The notes under the pieces are model-generated. The model was not told the DNA's origin. It saw nothing but the letters and a program-made list of their open reading frames with translations, and did not search any database. Source: Paracoccus alkanivorans (lineage in GTDB: Bacteria > Pseudomonadota > Alphaproteobacteria > Rhodobacterales > Rhodobacteraceae). From it: a DNA stretch of 64,000 nucleotides. Positions within the stretch are counted from its first letter, which is position 1, and each line of letters opens with the position of its first letter. Made by a program: the position numbers and the translations under genes. This document shows, one piece after another, positions 33,274 to 42,719 of this stretch. Where the stretch lies: contig NZ_QOKZ01000005.1 of the NCBI RefSeq assembly GCF_003697785.1, positions 124,001 through 188,000 on the forward strand, given 5' to 3'.

Positions 33274-34149
33274 ATGCCCGGAGTGCAAGCCATCCCTGTG
33301 GAACAAGCCACCCCTATGGAAAAAGAGGCCGATGTGAGTGAAGCGAACTCCCCCATGGGCTCACCGCTGGACTATGCGATCAACCAGCAAAGCCGCATCA
33401 CCCTTTCCCTGGTCCGCTCTGCAGTGGAAAGGGGCAGCGGCCTGCTTGCCTATCAACCTATCGTGCAGGCGGGCCGGCCGCAGCGAACGGCCTTTTACGA
33501 GGGGTTGATACGGATCATCGATGATACCGGCCGTATCGTCCCGCTGAAGGATTTCATGCCTATCGCGGAAACCACGGAACTGGGGCGCCAGATCGATTGC
33601 CTGTCGCTGTCCCTGGGGTTGCAGGCATTGGCCGAAACCCCGACATTGCGGCTGGCCGTGAACATGTCGGCAAGATCCATCGGCTATCCGAAGTGGAAAC
33701 GCATCCTGCGCGAAGGCATCCGCAGTGATCCGCATCTGGGTGAAAGGCTGATCCTCGAGGTCACCGAAAGCTCGGCAATGGAGCTGCCCGAACAGGTGAA
33801 CGAATTCATGCAGGAGATCCAGCGGCATGGCGTCAGCCTGGCTCTGGACGATTTCGGGGCGGGCTATACATCGTTCCGCTATCTGCGCGATTTCTGCTTT
33901 GACATGATCAAGATCGACGGCCAGTTCATCCGCCGGATCGCCGAACATCCTGACAACCAGGTTCTGACGCGCGCATTGCAGTCCATCGCCCATCATTTCG
34001 ACATGTTCACCGTTGCTGAATCGGTGGAAACAGCCGATGACGCGGCCTTCCTGATCGAAATGGGGATCGATTGCCTGCAGGGGTATTATTTCGGCGCACC
34101 AACCATCACTCCGCCATGGAAATCACCTCCCTTCGCGACTCGGCGCTGA
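33274..34149 (+). CDS. EAL-domain protein (probable c-di-GMP phosphodiesterase)
   Basis: Cytoplasmic protein of 291 residues that is almost only an EAL domain; there is no GGDEF or transmembrane segment. Signature residues are present: E in FYEGLIR (EGL in place of EAL), N in NMSAR, E in LEVTES, the DDFGAGYTS loop, K in MIKIDGQF, E in VAESVET and Q in LQGYYFGAP. That set supports metal binding and c-di-GMP hydrolysis to pGpG. The N-terminal 40 residues are unassigned. Start may be the ATG at 33274 or an internal ATG at 33316. It stands alone between tag and phaA. Confidence 0.85.
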   Translation: MPGVQAIPVEQATPMEKEADVSEANSPMGSPLDYAINQQSRITLSLVRSAVERGSGLLAYQPIVQAGRPQRTAFYEGLIRIIDDTGRIVPLKDFMPIAETTELGRQIDCLSLSLGLQALAETPTLRLAVNMSARSIGYPKWKRILREGIRSDPHLGERLILEVTESSAMELPEQVNEFMQEIQRHGVSLALDDFGAGYTSFRYLRDFCFDMIKIDGQFIRRIAEHPDNQVLTRALQSIAHHFDMFTVAESVETADDAAFLIEMGIDCLQGYYFGAPTITPPWKSPPFATRR

Positions 34150-34281
34150 GTGGGAAAGCGCCGGGCCCATTACCGGCATTGCCCGAGGGTGCATCACGGT
34201 GATTAACTTGACGTCAAGGCATGAAACCGCATTCTTAGTTCGACTCGCCGAAATCCCGGCGTCGATCGGAAGGAGCCCGAC

Positions 34282-35454
34282 ATGACCAAAGCCGTAATCG
34301 TATCCGCCGCCCGCACACCGGTGGGCAGTTTCCTCGGCTCATTCGCAAATGTTCCCGCGCATGACCTGGGAGCAGCCGTCCTCAGGGAGGTCGTCTCCCG
34401 TGCTGGTGTTGACCCGGCGGAGGTCAGTGAAACCATCCTTGGTCAGGTGCTGACGGCAGCCCAGGGACAGAACCCGGCGCGCCAGGCACATATCAATGCC
34501 GGTCTGCCGCAGGAATCCGCCGCCTGGCTGATCAACCAGGTCTGCGGTTCCGGCCTGCGCGCTGTCGCACTGGCCGCACAGCAGGTGATTCTCGGGGATG
34601 CGAATATCGTGCTGGCGGGTGGCCAGGAAAGCATGTCGCTCGCGCCACATGCCGCCTATCTGCGCGCGGGGCAGAAAATGGGCGATATGCAGATGATCGA
34701 CACGATGATCCGCGACGGGCTCTGGGACGCGTTCAACAACTACCATATGGGACAAACCGCCGAAAACGTGGCAGAGAAATGGTCCATCAGCCGCGAACAG
34801 CAGGACGAATTCGCCGTCGCATCGCAAAACAAGGCGGAGGCTGCACAAAAGGCCGGGAAATTCGACGATGAGATCACCGCCTACACGGTCAAGACTCGCA
34901 AAGGTGATATCGTCGTGGACAAGGATGAATATATCCGCCACGGCGCGACGCTGGAAGCCATGCAGAAACTGCGTCCGGCCTTTACCCGTGACGGTTCGGT
35001 CACCGCCGCGAACGCATCCGGCCTCAACGATGGCGCCGCCGCCGTCATGGTAATGACCGAGGAAGAGGCGAATCGCCGTGGCCTGACCCCTCTGGCACGG
35101 ATCGCATCCTATGCGACCGCCGGGCTCGACCCTGCCATCATGGGCACCGGCCCCATTCCATCCAGCCGCAAGGCATTGGAAAAGGCGGGCTGGAAGGCCG
35201 AAGACCTGGACCTGGTCGAAGCCAACGAAGCTTTTGCCGCGCAGGCCTGTGCCGTGAACAAGGACATGGGCTGGAACCCCGAGGTTGTTAACGTGAATGG
35301 CGGTGCGATCGCGATCGGTCATCCGATTGGCGCCTCGGGTTGCCGTATCCTGAACACCTTGCTGTTCGAAATGAAACGCCGCGATGCCAAGAAAGGTCTT
35401 GCCACATTGTGCATCGGTGGCGGCATGGGCGTCGCCATGTGCCTCGAACGTTGA
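34282..35454 (+). CDS. phaA: Acetyl-CoA acetyltransferase (beta-ketothiolase)
   Basis: Biosynthetic thiolase of 390 residues condensing two acetyl-CoA to acetoacetyl-CoA for polyhydroxybutyrate. The acyl-enzyme Cys is in [15 protein letters not shown]; the C-terminal [17 protein letters not shown] and CIGGGMG carry the other catalytic His and Cys. GGAAGGAG lies about 9 bases upstream of the ATG. It precedes phaB by 91 bases, which contain a perfect hairpin. The synthase phaC is not in the window. Confidence 0.95.
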   Translation: MTKAVIVSAARTPVGSFLGSFANVPAHDLGAAVLREVVSRAGVDPAEVSETILGQVLTAAQGQNPARQAHINAGLPQESAAWLINQVCGSGLRAVALAAQQVILGDANIVLAGGQESMSLAPHAAYLRAGQKMGDMQMIDTMIRDGLWDAFNNYHMGQTAENVAEKWSISREQQDEFAVASQNKAEAAQKAGKFDDEITAYTVKTRKGDIVVDKDEYIRHGATLEAMQKLRPAFTRDGSVTAANASGLNDGAAAVMVMTEEEANRRGLTPLARIASYATAGLDPAIMGTGPIPSSRKALEKAGWKAEDLDLVEANEAFAAQACAVNKDMGWNPEVVNVNGGAIAIGHPIGASGCRILNTLLFEMKRRDAKKGLATLCIGGGMGVAMCLER

Positions 35455-35465
35455 CCCGGAAAAAA

Positions 35466-35494
35466 TCTGCGCGCAATTATCTTGCGCGCAGATC
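35466..35494 (-). terminator. Perfect 12-bp hairpin between phaA and phaB
   Basis: ATCTGCGCGCAA-TTATC-TTGCGCGCAGAT. On the minus strand the stem is followed by TTTTTT, giving a textbook Rho-independent terminator for transcripts running opposite to pha; on the plus strand the T tract is poor. Read plus-wise it may act as an attenuator or mRNA stabiliser between phaA and phaB. Confidence 0.7.
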
Positions 35495-35545
35495 TCTAAT
35501 TCGATAGCAAGATTTCAAGACGGTTCAACGCAAAGGGGGGAACGA

Positions 35546-36271
35546 ATGGCTAAAACAGCATTGGTCACCGGGGGTTCACGCGGTATCGGCGCGGCGATCT
35601 CGAAGGCACTGCAGGCAGCAGGATATACCGTCGCCGCCAATTACGCCGGCAATGACGACGCGGCGAAGAGCTTTACCGAAGAAACCGGCATCAAGACCTA
35701 TAAATGGTCGGTCGCCGATTACGATGCATGCGCCGCCGGTGTGAAGCAGGTCGAGGAGGAGCTGGGACCGATCACGGTGCTGGTCAACAATGCCGGCATC
35801 ACCCGCGACGCGATGTTCCACAAGATGACCCCTCAGCAGTGGAAAGAGGTTATCGACACCAACCTGACCGGCGTCTTTAACATGACTCATACGACCTGGG
35901 GTGGCATGCGCGACCGCAAATTCGGCCGGGTCATCAATATCAGTTCGATCAACGGGCAAAAGGGTCAGGCCGGCCAGGCGAATTATTCGGCGGCAAAAGC
36001 AGGTGATCTAGGCTTTACCAAGGCGCTTGCGCAGGAGGGTGCACGTGCAGGCATCACTGTCAACGCGATCTGCCCCGGCTATATCGGCACCGAGATGGTT
36101 CGTGCCATCGACGAAAAGGTGCTGAACGAACGGATCATCCCTCAGATTCCGGTCGGCCGCTTGGGCGAGCCCGAGGAAATCGCGCGCGCCGTGGTATTTC
36201 TTGCCTCGGACGATGCAGGATTCATCACCGGTTCGACCATCAGCGCCAATGGCGGCCAATTCTTCGTCTGA
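35546..36271 (+). CDS. phaB: Acetoacetyl-CoA reductase
   Basis: NADPH-dependent short-chain dehydrogenase of 241 residues giving (R)-3-hydroxybutyryl-CoA for polyhydroxybutyrate. TGGSRGIG is the nucleotide loop, NNAG follows, catalytic Ser is in INISSINGQKGQ and YSAAKAG carries Tyr and Lys. AAAGGGGGGAACGA before the ATG at 35546 fixes the start; the frame extending to 35384 is within phaA. The two genes work in sequence. Confidence 0.95.
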   Translation: MAKTALVTGGSRGIGAAISKALQAAGYTVAANYAGNDDAAKSFTEETGIKTYKWSVADYDACAAGVKQVEEELGPITVLVNNAGITRDAMFHKMTPQQWKEVIDTNLTGVFNMTHTTWGGMRDRKFGRVINISSINGQKGQAGQANYSAAKAGDLGFTKALAQEGARAGITVNAICPGYIGTEMVRAIDEKVLNERIIPQIPVGRLGEPEEIARAVVFLASDDAGFITGSTISANGGQFFV

Positions 36272-36294
36272 CCGGCAATCAGAACCAATAAGCA

Positions 36295-36319
36295 CGGCCC
36301 GCACCTATGGTGCGGGCCG
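36295..36319 (+). terminator. Hairpin after phaB
   Basis: CGGCCCGCACC-TAT-GGTGCGGGCCG, an 11-bp perfect stem with a 3-base loop, 24 bases after the phaB stop. The T tract is weak (ATGTCATTT), but location and stem strength support a terminator that may also serve the converging DUF465 gene. Confidence 0.8.
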
Positions 36320-36349
36320 ATGTCATTTCAGCGCCACTGTTCAGCAGAA

Positions 36350-36514
36350 TCAGTGCGACAGCCGGGAAATTTCCTCTTTGAGGCGCAGCTTTTCACGTTT
36401 CATCGCAGTGATCTCCAGATCGCTGGTGCCCGGGCTCTTCTGCGCCTTTTCCACGGCATCTGACAGGTTCTGATGTTTCTTGCGAAGCTCTTCAACGTGG
36501 GAAGCAACCGACAT
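36350..36514 (-). CDS. DUF465 (YdcH-like) small protein
   Basis: Helical protein of 54 residues, MSVASHVEELRKKHQNLSDAV with conserved heptads and LEITAMKREKLRLKEEI, fitting the DUF465/YdcH family. GGAGGACGCG before the ATG at 36514 decides the start; the upstream in-frame ATG at 36559 lacks one. The family is widespread in proteobacteria and has no agreed function. Confidence 0.85.
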   Translation of the reverse strand: MSVASHVEELRKKHQNLSDAVEKAQKSPGTSDLEITAMKREKLRLKEEISRLSH

Positions 36515-36574
36515 CGCGTCCTCCTCTGTGTGGGTGTCGAACATTACGGATTGCAGCACAGAACTCTGATTCTG

Positions 36575-37333
36575 TCACGATTCTTTCGCAAAATACTCAA
36601 CCATTGACGCTCCTTCGCGGAGAACTGCCGAGGCCTGGCTGGAAAAATCCTCTCCATCCAGCCAGTGCTGCGCTCCGTCATGCATGATAAAGGGTGCCAA
36701 AAGGCGCAGCGGCGTGCGGGCGGCCTTCCGCGCGGTCAGAATGATGCGCCCTGCTTCGCGCCCCTGCCGGGCGGCGACCGGCAGGATCGCGATGGCTCCG
36801 GCCCGCCCCTGCAAGGTGCTGAGGACTGCATCCAGCCGATCAGCGCGTTGTATCAGGGTGATAATCCCGCCCGGCCGCAACCTGCGCAAGGCCGCATCGA
36901 TCCATCCGACCAGCGGCGTGTCCTCTTGCCGCGACAGGTTTCGCCCCGCATCCCCGGCTTTGGTGCCGGCGATGAAATAGGGAGGATTGGCGATTACATG
37001 ATCGAAGCTCTCCCGCCGCAGTTCAGCGGGCATGGCCCCCAGATCACCGGTCAGGACATGTAGTGATATCCCGTTCCTCGCGGCATTACGACGCGCCAGT
37101 TCCGCGTAATCCTCCTGCCGCTCCAATCCGGTCAGCCGCAAACGCGGAACACGCCAGCCCAGGCACAGGCTGGCAACACCTGCCCCGCAGCCCAGTTCCA
37201 GCACGCTCTCGTCCGGCTGCGCGGGACAGGACGCAGCCAGCATGACGGCATCGGCGCCCGAGCGATAACCCCGCAACGGCTGCGTTATCCGCAGGCGCCC
37301 ACCAAGAAAGCCGTCTTCGCGCAACTCATTCAT
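36575..37333 (-). CDS. tRNA1(Val) adenine-N6-methyltransferase-like enzyme (TrmN6/YfiC type)
   Basis: Rossmann-fold methyltransferase of 252 residues. QPLRGYRSGADAVMLAASCPA, the SAM loop LELGCGAGVASLCLG and the catalytic NPPYF motif match YfiC/TrmN6-like N6-adenine methyltransferases. The ATG at 37333 overlaps the DUF2007 stop by 8 bases; the upstream in-frame start at 37378 lies inside DUF2007 and is less likely. Substrate (tRNA1-Val A37 in E. coli) is inferred by similarity. Confidence 0.85.
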   Translation of the reverse strand: MNELREDGFLGGRLRITQPLRGYRSGADAVMLAASCPAQPDESVLELGCGAGVASLCLGWRVPRLRLTGLERQEDYAELARRNAARNGISLHVLTGDLGAMPAELRRESFDHVIANPPYFIAGTKAGDAGRNLSRQEDTPLVGWIDAALRRLRPGGIITLIQRADRLDAVLSTLQGRAGAIAILPVAARQGREAGRIILTARKAARTPLRLLAPFIMHDGAQHWLDGEDFSSQASAVLREGASMVEYFAKES

Positions 37334-37535
37334 CCAGTCCCGCGTCCCGCAAGATGCTCCGGGCCATGAATTCGTCACGATCCGCGACCATGACCCGCCG
37401 CGGCAGGATCCCGAGCGAACCGTCCAGCACGCTCATATGCCGGTCCATTTCGAAGGCCGCTATGCCTTCCTGCTCCAGCAGGTCGACGGCTCTGGATATC
37501 CTGACGGGATCGGTGCTACGAAAAAGCTCTTTCAT
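37326..37535 (-). CDS. DUF2007 domain protein
   Basis: Protein of 69 residues. MKELFRSTDPVRISRAVDLLEQEGI followed by a beta-rich C-terminal half is typical of DUF2007 (putative signal-transducing) proteins. It overlaps the methyltransferase start by 8 bases, so the two are coupled, and it is divergent from the prenyl synthase gene. ATG at 37535 is preferred over the TTG at 37541. Confidence 0.8.
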   Translation of the reverse strand: MKELFRSTDPVRISRAVDLLEQEGIAAFEMDRHMSVLDGSLGILPRRVMVADRDEFMARSILRDAGLDE

Positions 37536-37610
37536 CGGCAAAAGGATATGTGGCGGTTGCGCAATTGTCGATGGCGTGGCAATGCGTTGAACCAGAAATG
37601 GGGTATGGCC

Positions 37611-38612
37611 ATGGGTGTGAACGAAAACGTTCTGAAACCGCTGGACCAGCTCGCGTCGACCTTATCGGCCGAGATGGATGCAGTGAACACGCTGATCCGC
37701 GCGCGGATGTCCAGTCGTCACGCGCCACGCATCCCCGAGGTCACGGCGCATCTGATCGAGGCCGGCGGCAAACGGCTGCGCCCGATGCTGACGCTGGCGG
37801 CGGCAAAGCTGCTGGATTACCCGGGCGAGTATCACATACACCTTGCCGCGACGGTCGAATTCATCCACACGGCGACGCTGCTGCACGACGATGTCGTCGA
37901 TGAAAGCCGGCAACGGCGCGGGCGGCCGACGGCCAATCTGCTGTGGGACAATAAATCCTCGGTGCTGGTTGGTGATTACCTGTTCGCGCGCAGTTTCCAG
38001 TTGATGGTCGAGCCGGGCAACCTGCGGACGCTGGAAATCCTGGCCAATGCCAGTGCCACGATTGCCGAGGGGGAAGTGCTGCAGCTGACCGCCGCCCAGG
38101 ATCTTCGCACGGATGAGGAGATCTATCTGCAAGTGGTGCGCGGCAAGACGGCTGCGCTGTTTTCGGCCGCGACCGAGGTGGGCGGCGTCATCGCAGGCGC
38201 TCCGGCAGAGCAGGTGCAGGCGCTGTTCGATTACGGCGATGCCTTGGGAATCGCGTTCCAGATCGTCGATGACCTGCTGGATTACGGTGGCGCGACTGAA
38301 ACCATTGGAAAAAATATCGGCGACGATTTTCGCGAACGCAAGCTGACGCTCCCGGTGATCAAGGCAGTTGCCAGGGCCGATGACCGGGAGCGCGCATTCT
38401 GGTCGCGCTGCATCGAGGCCGGGGATCAGCGCGATGGCGATCTGGAGCACGCGCTGACCCTGCTTGCCCGGCACAACGCGATGGAGGCTGCGCGGGCGGA
38501 TGCCCTGAGATGGGCCGAGCGCGCAAGATCCGCTCTTGCACCGCTGCCTGATAACGCGATCCGCGGAATGCTGTCGGATCTTGCAGACTTCGTCGTCAGT
38601 CGGGTCGCCTGA
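37611..38612 (+). CDS. ispB: Polyprenyl (octa/decaprenyl) diphosphate synthase
   Basis: Trans-prenyltransferase of 333 residues that makes the ubiquinone side chain. The first Asp-rich motif is LLHDDVVDES and the second is IVDDLLDYGG; GGKRLRPMLT is the IPP-binding segment. Chain length (C40 or C50) cannot be read from sequence alone. Start at the ATG with GGGG 6 bases upstream; one two codons earlier at 37605 is possible. A strong hairpin follows the stop. Confidence 0.93.
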   Translation: MGVNENVLKPLDQLASTLSAEMDAVNTLIRARMSSRHAPRIPEVTAHLIEAGGKRLRPMLTLAAAKLLDYPGEYHIHLAATVEFIHTATLLHDDVVDESRQRRGRPTANLLWDNKSSVLVGDYLFARSFQLMVEPGNLRTLEILANASATIAEGEVLQLTAAQDLRTDEEIYLQVVRGKTAALFSAATEVGGVIAGAPAEQVQALFDYGDALGIAFQIVDDLLDYGGATETIGKNIGDDFRERKLTLPVIKAVARADDRERAFWSRCIEAGDQRDGDLEHALTLLARHNAMEAARADALRWAERARSALAPLPDNAIRGMLSDLADFVVSRVA

Positions 38613-38643
38613 GATTTTCGTTTCAAGCTGTCCTGAACAGAAA

Positions 38644-38667
38644 GGCGGGCCGGTTTCCCGGCCCGCC
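38644..38667. terminator. Bidirectional hairpin between ispB and amtB
   Basis: GGCGGGCCGG-TTTC-CCGGCCCGCC, a perfect 10-bp stem in the gap between the two converging genes. Left side has AAA and right side CCTCT, so it can stop both transcripts, though neither T tract is long. Confidence 0.8.
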
Positions 38668-38696
38668 CCTCTCCGGGAAGAGACTGTGAATTCCTG

Positions 38697-40031
38697 TTAT
38701 TTTGCCTGAACAAAATCGGGATAGGCTTCCATTCCCATCTCGGAAATATCCAGCCCGCTGATCTCGGCCTCCTCGTCGACCCGAATACCCATCGTCGCCT
38801 TGAGGACGGTCCAGATCACGAAGCTGAGCACGAAGGTAAAGGCACCGATGGCCGCCACGCCGACAAGCTGGGTGATATAGCTGGCATCGGGATTCGAGGC
38901 GGGCACAACCAGTGTCCCCCAGATGCCTGCAACAAGATGGACCGGGATCGCGCCGACCACATCGTCGATCCTGAACCTGTCCAGCATCGGCACCACGAGA
39001 ACCGCGATCGCACCGCCCACGGCGCCGATCAGGATGGAACCGAAGATGGACGGGAAAAGCGGCTCTGCGGTGATCGCGACCAGCCCGGCCAGCGCCCCGT
39101 TCAGCACCATGGTCAGGTCGATCTTGCCATACAGGGCCTGCGTCACGCCGATGGCGGCGATGGCACCGGCCGAGGCGGCCATATTGGTATTCACGAAGAT
39201 ACGGCTGACATCGGCGGCATCATTGACCGAGCCGATGGCCAGTTGCGAGGCTCCGTTGAAGCCGAACCAGCCGAGCCAGAGGATGAAGGTTCCAAGGGTC
39301 GCAAGCGCCAGATTCGAGCCAGGCATCGGCTGCATCCGGCCATCGGCGCGGTATTTGCCGCTGCGCGGACCAAGGATGATCGCGCCGGCCAGCGCCGCGA
39401 AACCGCCCGTGGCGTGAACCAGGGTAGAGCCCGCGAAATCCGAAAAGCCCATCTGGTCAAGAAAGCCCGTGCCCCATTCCCAGCTTGCCTCGATGGGATA
39501 GATCACCCCGGTCAGCAATACGGTAAAGATCATGAAGGGCCAGAGCTTGACCCGCTCGGCCAGCGTCCCCGACACGATTGAGGCAGTCGTTGCACAGAAC
39601 ATCAACTGGAAGAAGAAGTCCGATCCCGCCGAATACCCGGCCGAAGCATCGCCCGCAGCAACCGGGTCGATCGCCTTGGGACTGAAGATCTGCCCGATCA
39701 CGCCCGGCACGGTCCAGCCATCGTCTCCCGGATACATCAGGTTATAGCCGATCAGCCAATACATGAGGCCCGCGATGGCGAACAACGAGACATTCTTGAA
39801 AAGCTGGGTCGTCACGTTCCGGGACCTGACGAGGCCGGCCTCCAGCATGGCAAAACCCGCCGCCATCCACATCACGAGGAAGCCTCCGATCAGAAACAGC
39901 AACGTATTGAAAATATAGGCCACATCCGCGCTGACTGCGGGAGCTGCCCCCGTGGCGGCCGCATCCTGCGCGACGGCTGGCAGGGCAACCAGGATTGCCA
40001 TTGCCGCGATTAACGGGGAAGTTTTTCTCAT
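38697..40031 (-). CDS. amtB: Ammonium transporter AmtB
   Basis: Ammonia channel of 444 residues with a signal peptide (about 20 residues) and about eleven helices. The twin pore histidines are in LVHATGGFAALAG and IPVHLVAGIWG; the GYNLMYPGDDGW and WLGWFGFNG segments are typical. Start is the ATG at 40031 (MRKTSPLIAAM); a frame to 40124 has no family-like N terminus. The PII gene glnK, usually just upstream in the same operon, is missing here: the next gene is a divergent PBP. Regulation by NtrC cannot be seen in the upstream sequence. Confidence 0.95.
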   Translation of the reverse strand: MRKTSPLIAAMAILVALPAVAQDAAATGAAPAVSADVAYIFNTLLFLIGGFLVMWMAAGFAMLEAGLVRSRNVTTQLFKNVSLFAIAGLMYWLIGYNLMYPGDDGWTVPGVIGQIFSPKAIDPVAAGDASAGYSAGSDFFFQLMFCATTASIVSGTLAERVKLWPFMIFTVLLTGVIYPIEASWEWGTGFLDQMGFSDFAGSTLVHATGGFAALAGAIILGPRSGKYRADGRMQPMPGSNLALATLGTFILWLGWFGFNGASQLAIGSVNDAADVSRIFVNTNMAASAGAIAAIGVTQALYGKIDLTMVLNGALAGLVAITAEPLFPSIFGSILIGAVGGAIAVLVVPMLDRFRIDDVVGAIPVHLVAGIWGTLVVPASNPDASYITQLVGVAAIGAFTFVLSFVIWTVLKATMGIRVDEEAEISGLDISEMGMEAYPDFVQAK

Positions 40032-40386
40032 GTCATTCACCTGTCTGCGTTTAAAGCCGCCGGACCGGCTGCCTTCCGCATCGTGATCGGCAATCGGACG
40101 CCGTTTCGACAAGACTGTGGGCAATCTGCGGCAGGGCGAAACAGGAAATGCCTATTTCAAAGGCAATTTCTTTCCTGATTGCGCCCAAATCATGCAGAAA
40201 TTATCTCGCGAGCTTGATGTTCTGCCCGATCGTTTTGCAACGCCTGCGAATTTCGCGCTATTGGAACCGCTCGCGCCGATCACGGGTTGGTCAGTGCAAT
40301 TCCATGTTCAAAGTTTCTCATGTATGATGTTCATCCATCAATTGGCCGTCACGAAACGGCTCCGCAACGAGCAGGCAAAAGCAGGC
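40032..40386. promoter_or_regulatory. Divergent promoter region between amtB and the PBP gene
   Basis: No gene of its own is supported. At 40145-40170 an imperfect inverted repeat GAAATGCCT-ATTTCAA-AGGCAATTTC may be an operator or stem-loop in one of the leaders. I found no clear sigma-54 -24/-12 element. Upstream reading frames extending the PBP into this region show no family similarity. Confidence 0.35.
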
Positions 40387-42693
40387 ATGAAACGACCAAC
40401 CGGCACTCCAAAGCGCACGGGCCGCAGCCCGGTTGCCGACAAGCGCACTCAGCCCCCGGCCAGCACCCCGTCCAAGCCGCGCCGCAAGGCGGGAAATCGC
40501 GGCCGGCAATCACGCAAGGGCAATGTGGTGCTGCGTAGCGTCGCCGGCATAGTCAGCCTGATATGGCGAGTCCTGTGGGGCTCCGTATGGCGCCTTGCCA
40601 TGGTGGTCGCACTGATCATCGGCGCCGCCACCGCCTATTATTATAGCGGCCTGCCCGAACCACAGGCCCTTTTCGACGCACGCGCACGCGGTTCGGTCAC
40701 GATGCTCGATCGTCATGGCAAGGTCTTTGCCTGGCGTGGCGAAACTTTCGGCACGGTGAACAGCGACCAGATCGCCCCGGTGCTCAAGCATGCCGTCATC
40801 GCGACCGAGGATCGCCGGTTCTACGGCCACCTGGGCATCAGCCCCCGCGGCATCGCCAGCGCCATCAAGATCAATCTTGCCGAGGGTCGCGGTCCCCTGG
40901 AAGGCAATGGCGGCTCGACCATCACGCAGCAGGTGGCAAAACTTCTGTGCCTGGGTGAAACCTTCGATCCGATCCGTTGGAAGAACGAGGCCGAGTTCGA
41001 ACAGGATTGCCGCGTCACCAGCTTGTGGCGAAAGGTCAAGGAAGTGCCCTTCTCATTCGCACTCGAGGCGAAATATTCGAAGGACGACATCCTGAACATC
41101 TATATGAACCGCTCTTACCTGGGTGCCGGGGCGCGCGGTTTCGAGGCTGCCAGCCAGCGCTATTTCAACAAGCCGGCATCGGATGTGAACGCGGCAGAGG
41201 CCGCGATGCTGGCGGGGTTGCTGCAGGCGCCCAGCTATTTCGCTCCGACCGCCAGTCTGGAACGCAGCCAGAACCGTGCAAATGTGGTGCTGGGCCTGAT
41301 GCATGAACAGGGCTATTTGGAAGATCAGGAATTCGCTCAGGCAAAGGAACACCCGGCGCAGTTGTCCCAGGCCGCCGCCGCCCGTGCGGGCGGATATTTC
41401 GCCGATTGGGTGATGGATACCGGCCCCGGCTTCCTGACCAGCGAGACGACCGAGGATGTCACGCTCAAGACCACCTTCGACCAGAAGGTTCAACAGGCCG
41501 CCGAACAGGCTCTGAAACGCGTTTTCAACGAAAAGCTCAAGGATGGCAGCAAGGTGGAGGCCGCGGTGGTCGTCATGTCCGCCGACGGCGCGGTCCGGGC
41601 CATGATCGGTGGGCGCGATACGACCGTGAACGGTGCCTTCAACCGCGCGATCCAGGCGAAACGGCAGACCGGTTCCAGCTTCAAGCCATTCGTCTATGGC
41701 GCTGCGCTGGAGGCAGGTTATTCGCCCTCGGATATCGTGCAGGACGGGCCGCTGACCATCAGTATTCCCGGCGGCAAGCCATGGTCGCCCAAGAACTACA
41801 CGCGCCGCTATTACGGTTCGGTCACGCTCACCGACGCGCTGAAGCGCTCGCTGAACACGGCGACCATCCGCCTGCAAGAGGCGGTGGGGCGCGAGGCGGT
41901 CAGGCAAGTGGCGCATGATTTCGGCATCGTCAGCAACCTCACCACCAGCCCTTCGCTCGGTCTCGGCGCATCGGAGGCAACCCTGCTGGAACTGACCGGC
42001 GCTTATGCGGGCATCCGTAATGGCGGCACTTCGGTTGCGCCCTACGGTCTGGTCGAACTGACCATCAAGGGCGATGAGAGGCCCTTGATGGGGCAGCTTG
42101 GCGGCTTTGGCGAACGGGTCATCAGCCAGCGCGCTGCCGGCCAGCTAATCTATATGATGCAGCAGGTCATCCAGTCGGGAACCGGCACGCGCGCCAAGCT
42201 GGGCGACCGCCCGGTCGCAGGAAAGACCGGCACGACCAGCAGCTATCGTGATGCGTGGTTCGTCGGGTTCTCCGAGCAATATGTAACCGGTGTCTGGATG
42301 GGGTACGACGACAACACCCCGCTGACCGAGGTAACCGGCGGCGGTCTTCCGGCCGAAATCTGGCAAGCCGTGATGACCGACATCCACAAGGGCCTGCCCG
42401 AACTTCCGCTCTCGACGGTTTCGCCCGATGGCAGCGGCATCATCGTCTCAAGCGGGGAAAACACCCCGAAAGTGGTGACATCCGGCTCCCCCGACGATCC
42501 GCTTGCGGCTGCATTGGCGGGTGCGATGCAGAGCGCCGAAAGCCAGCGGCAGGCGCAGAATCAGGGTGGACGGGTTGTCACGGCACCAACCGAGATCACC
42601 GGGAATGCACCGCAAACCGAAGGATCGTCGACCTCATCCGGCTCCGATGACGCGCTGAGCCGGGCACTGAACGGCATTCTCGGAGGGAATTGA
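40387..42693 (+). CDS. Class A penicillin-binding protein (PBP1a type)
   Basis: Bifunctional peptidoglycan synthase of 768 residues. A basic, Pro/Lys-rich cytoplasmic tail (about 50 residues) precedes a membrane helix (near 68-86, VVALIIGAATAYYY). The glycosyltransferase domain has ATEDRRFYGHLGI and NGGSTITQQVAK. The transpeptidase has the active-site Ser in TGSSFKPF, SLNT (SxN) and GKTGTTSSYRD (KTG). The C terminus is rich in Ser, Gln and Pro. ATG at 40387 (MKRPTGT) is preferred over the frame extending to 40117. LCLGETFDP...DCRVTSLWRK is an insertion typical of Rhodobacterales homologues. Confidence 0.93.
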   Translation: MKRPTGTPKRTGRSPVADKRTQPPASTPSKPRRKAGNRGRQSRKGNVVLRSVAGIVSLIWRVLWGSVWRLAMVVALIIGAATAYYYSGLPEPQALFDARARGSVTMLDRHGKVFAWRGETFGTVNSDQIAPVLKHAVIATEDRRFYGHLGISPRGIASAIKINLAEGRGPLEGNGGSTITQQVAKLLCLGETFDPIRWKNEAEFEQDCRVTSLWRKVKEVPFSFALEAKYSKDDILNIYMNRSYLGAGARGFEAASQRYFNKPASDVNAAEAAMLAGLLQAPSYFAPTASLERSQNRANVVLGLMHEQGYLEDQEFAQAKEHPAQLSQAAAARAGGYFADWVMDTGPGFLTSETTEDVTLKTTFDQKVQQAAEQALKRVFNEKLKDGSKVEAAVVVMSADGAVRAMIGGRDTTVNGAFNRAIQAKRQTGSSFKPFVYGAALEAGYSPSDIVQDGPLTISIPGGKPWSPKNYTRRYYGSVTLTDALKRSLNTATIRLQEAVGREAVRQVAHDFGIVSNLTTSPSLGLGASEATLLELTGAYAGIRNGGTSVAPYGLVELTIKGDERPLMGQLGGFGERVISQRAAGQLIYMMQQVIQSGTGTRAKLGDRPVAGKTGTTSSYRDAWFVGFSEQYVTGVWMGYDDNTPLTEVTGGGLPAEIWQAVMTDIHKGLPELPLSTVSPDGSGIIVSSGENTPKVVTSGSPDDPLAAALAGAMQSAESQRQAQNQGGRVVTAPTEITGNAPQTEGSSTSSGSDDALSRALNGILGGN

Positions 42694-42719
42694 CCATCGC
42701 ACGATTAACAGATGCTTCC

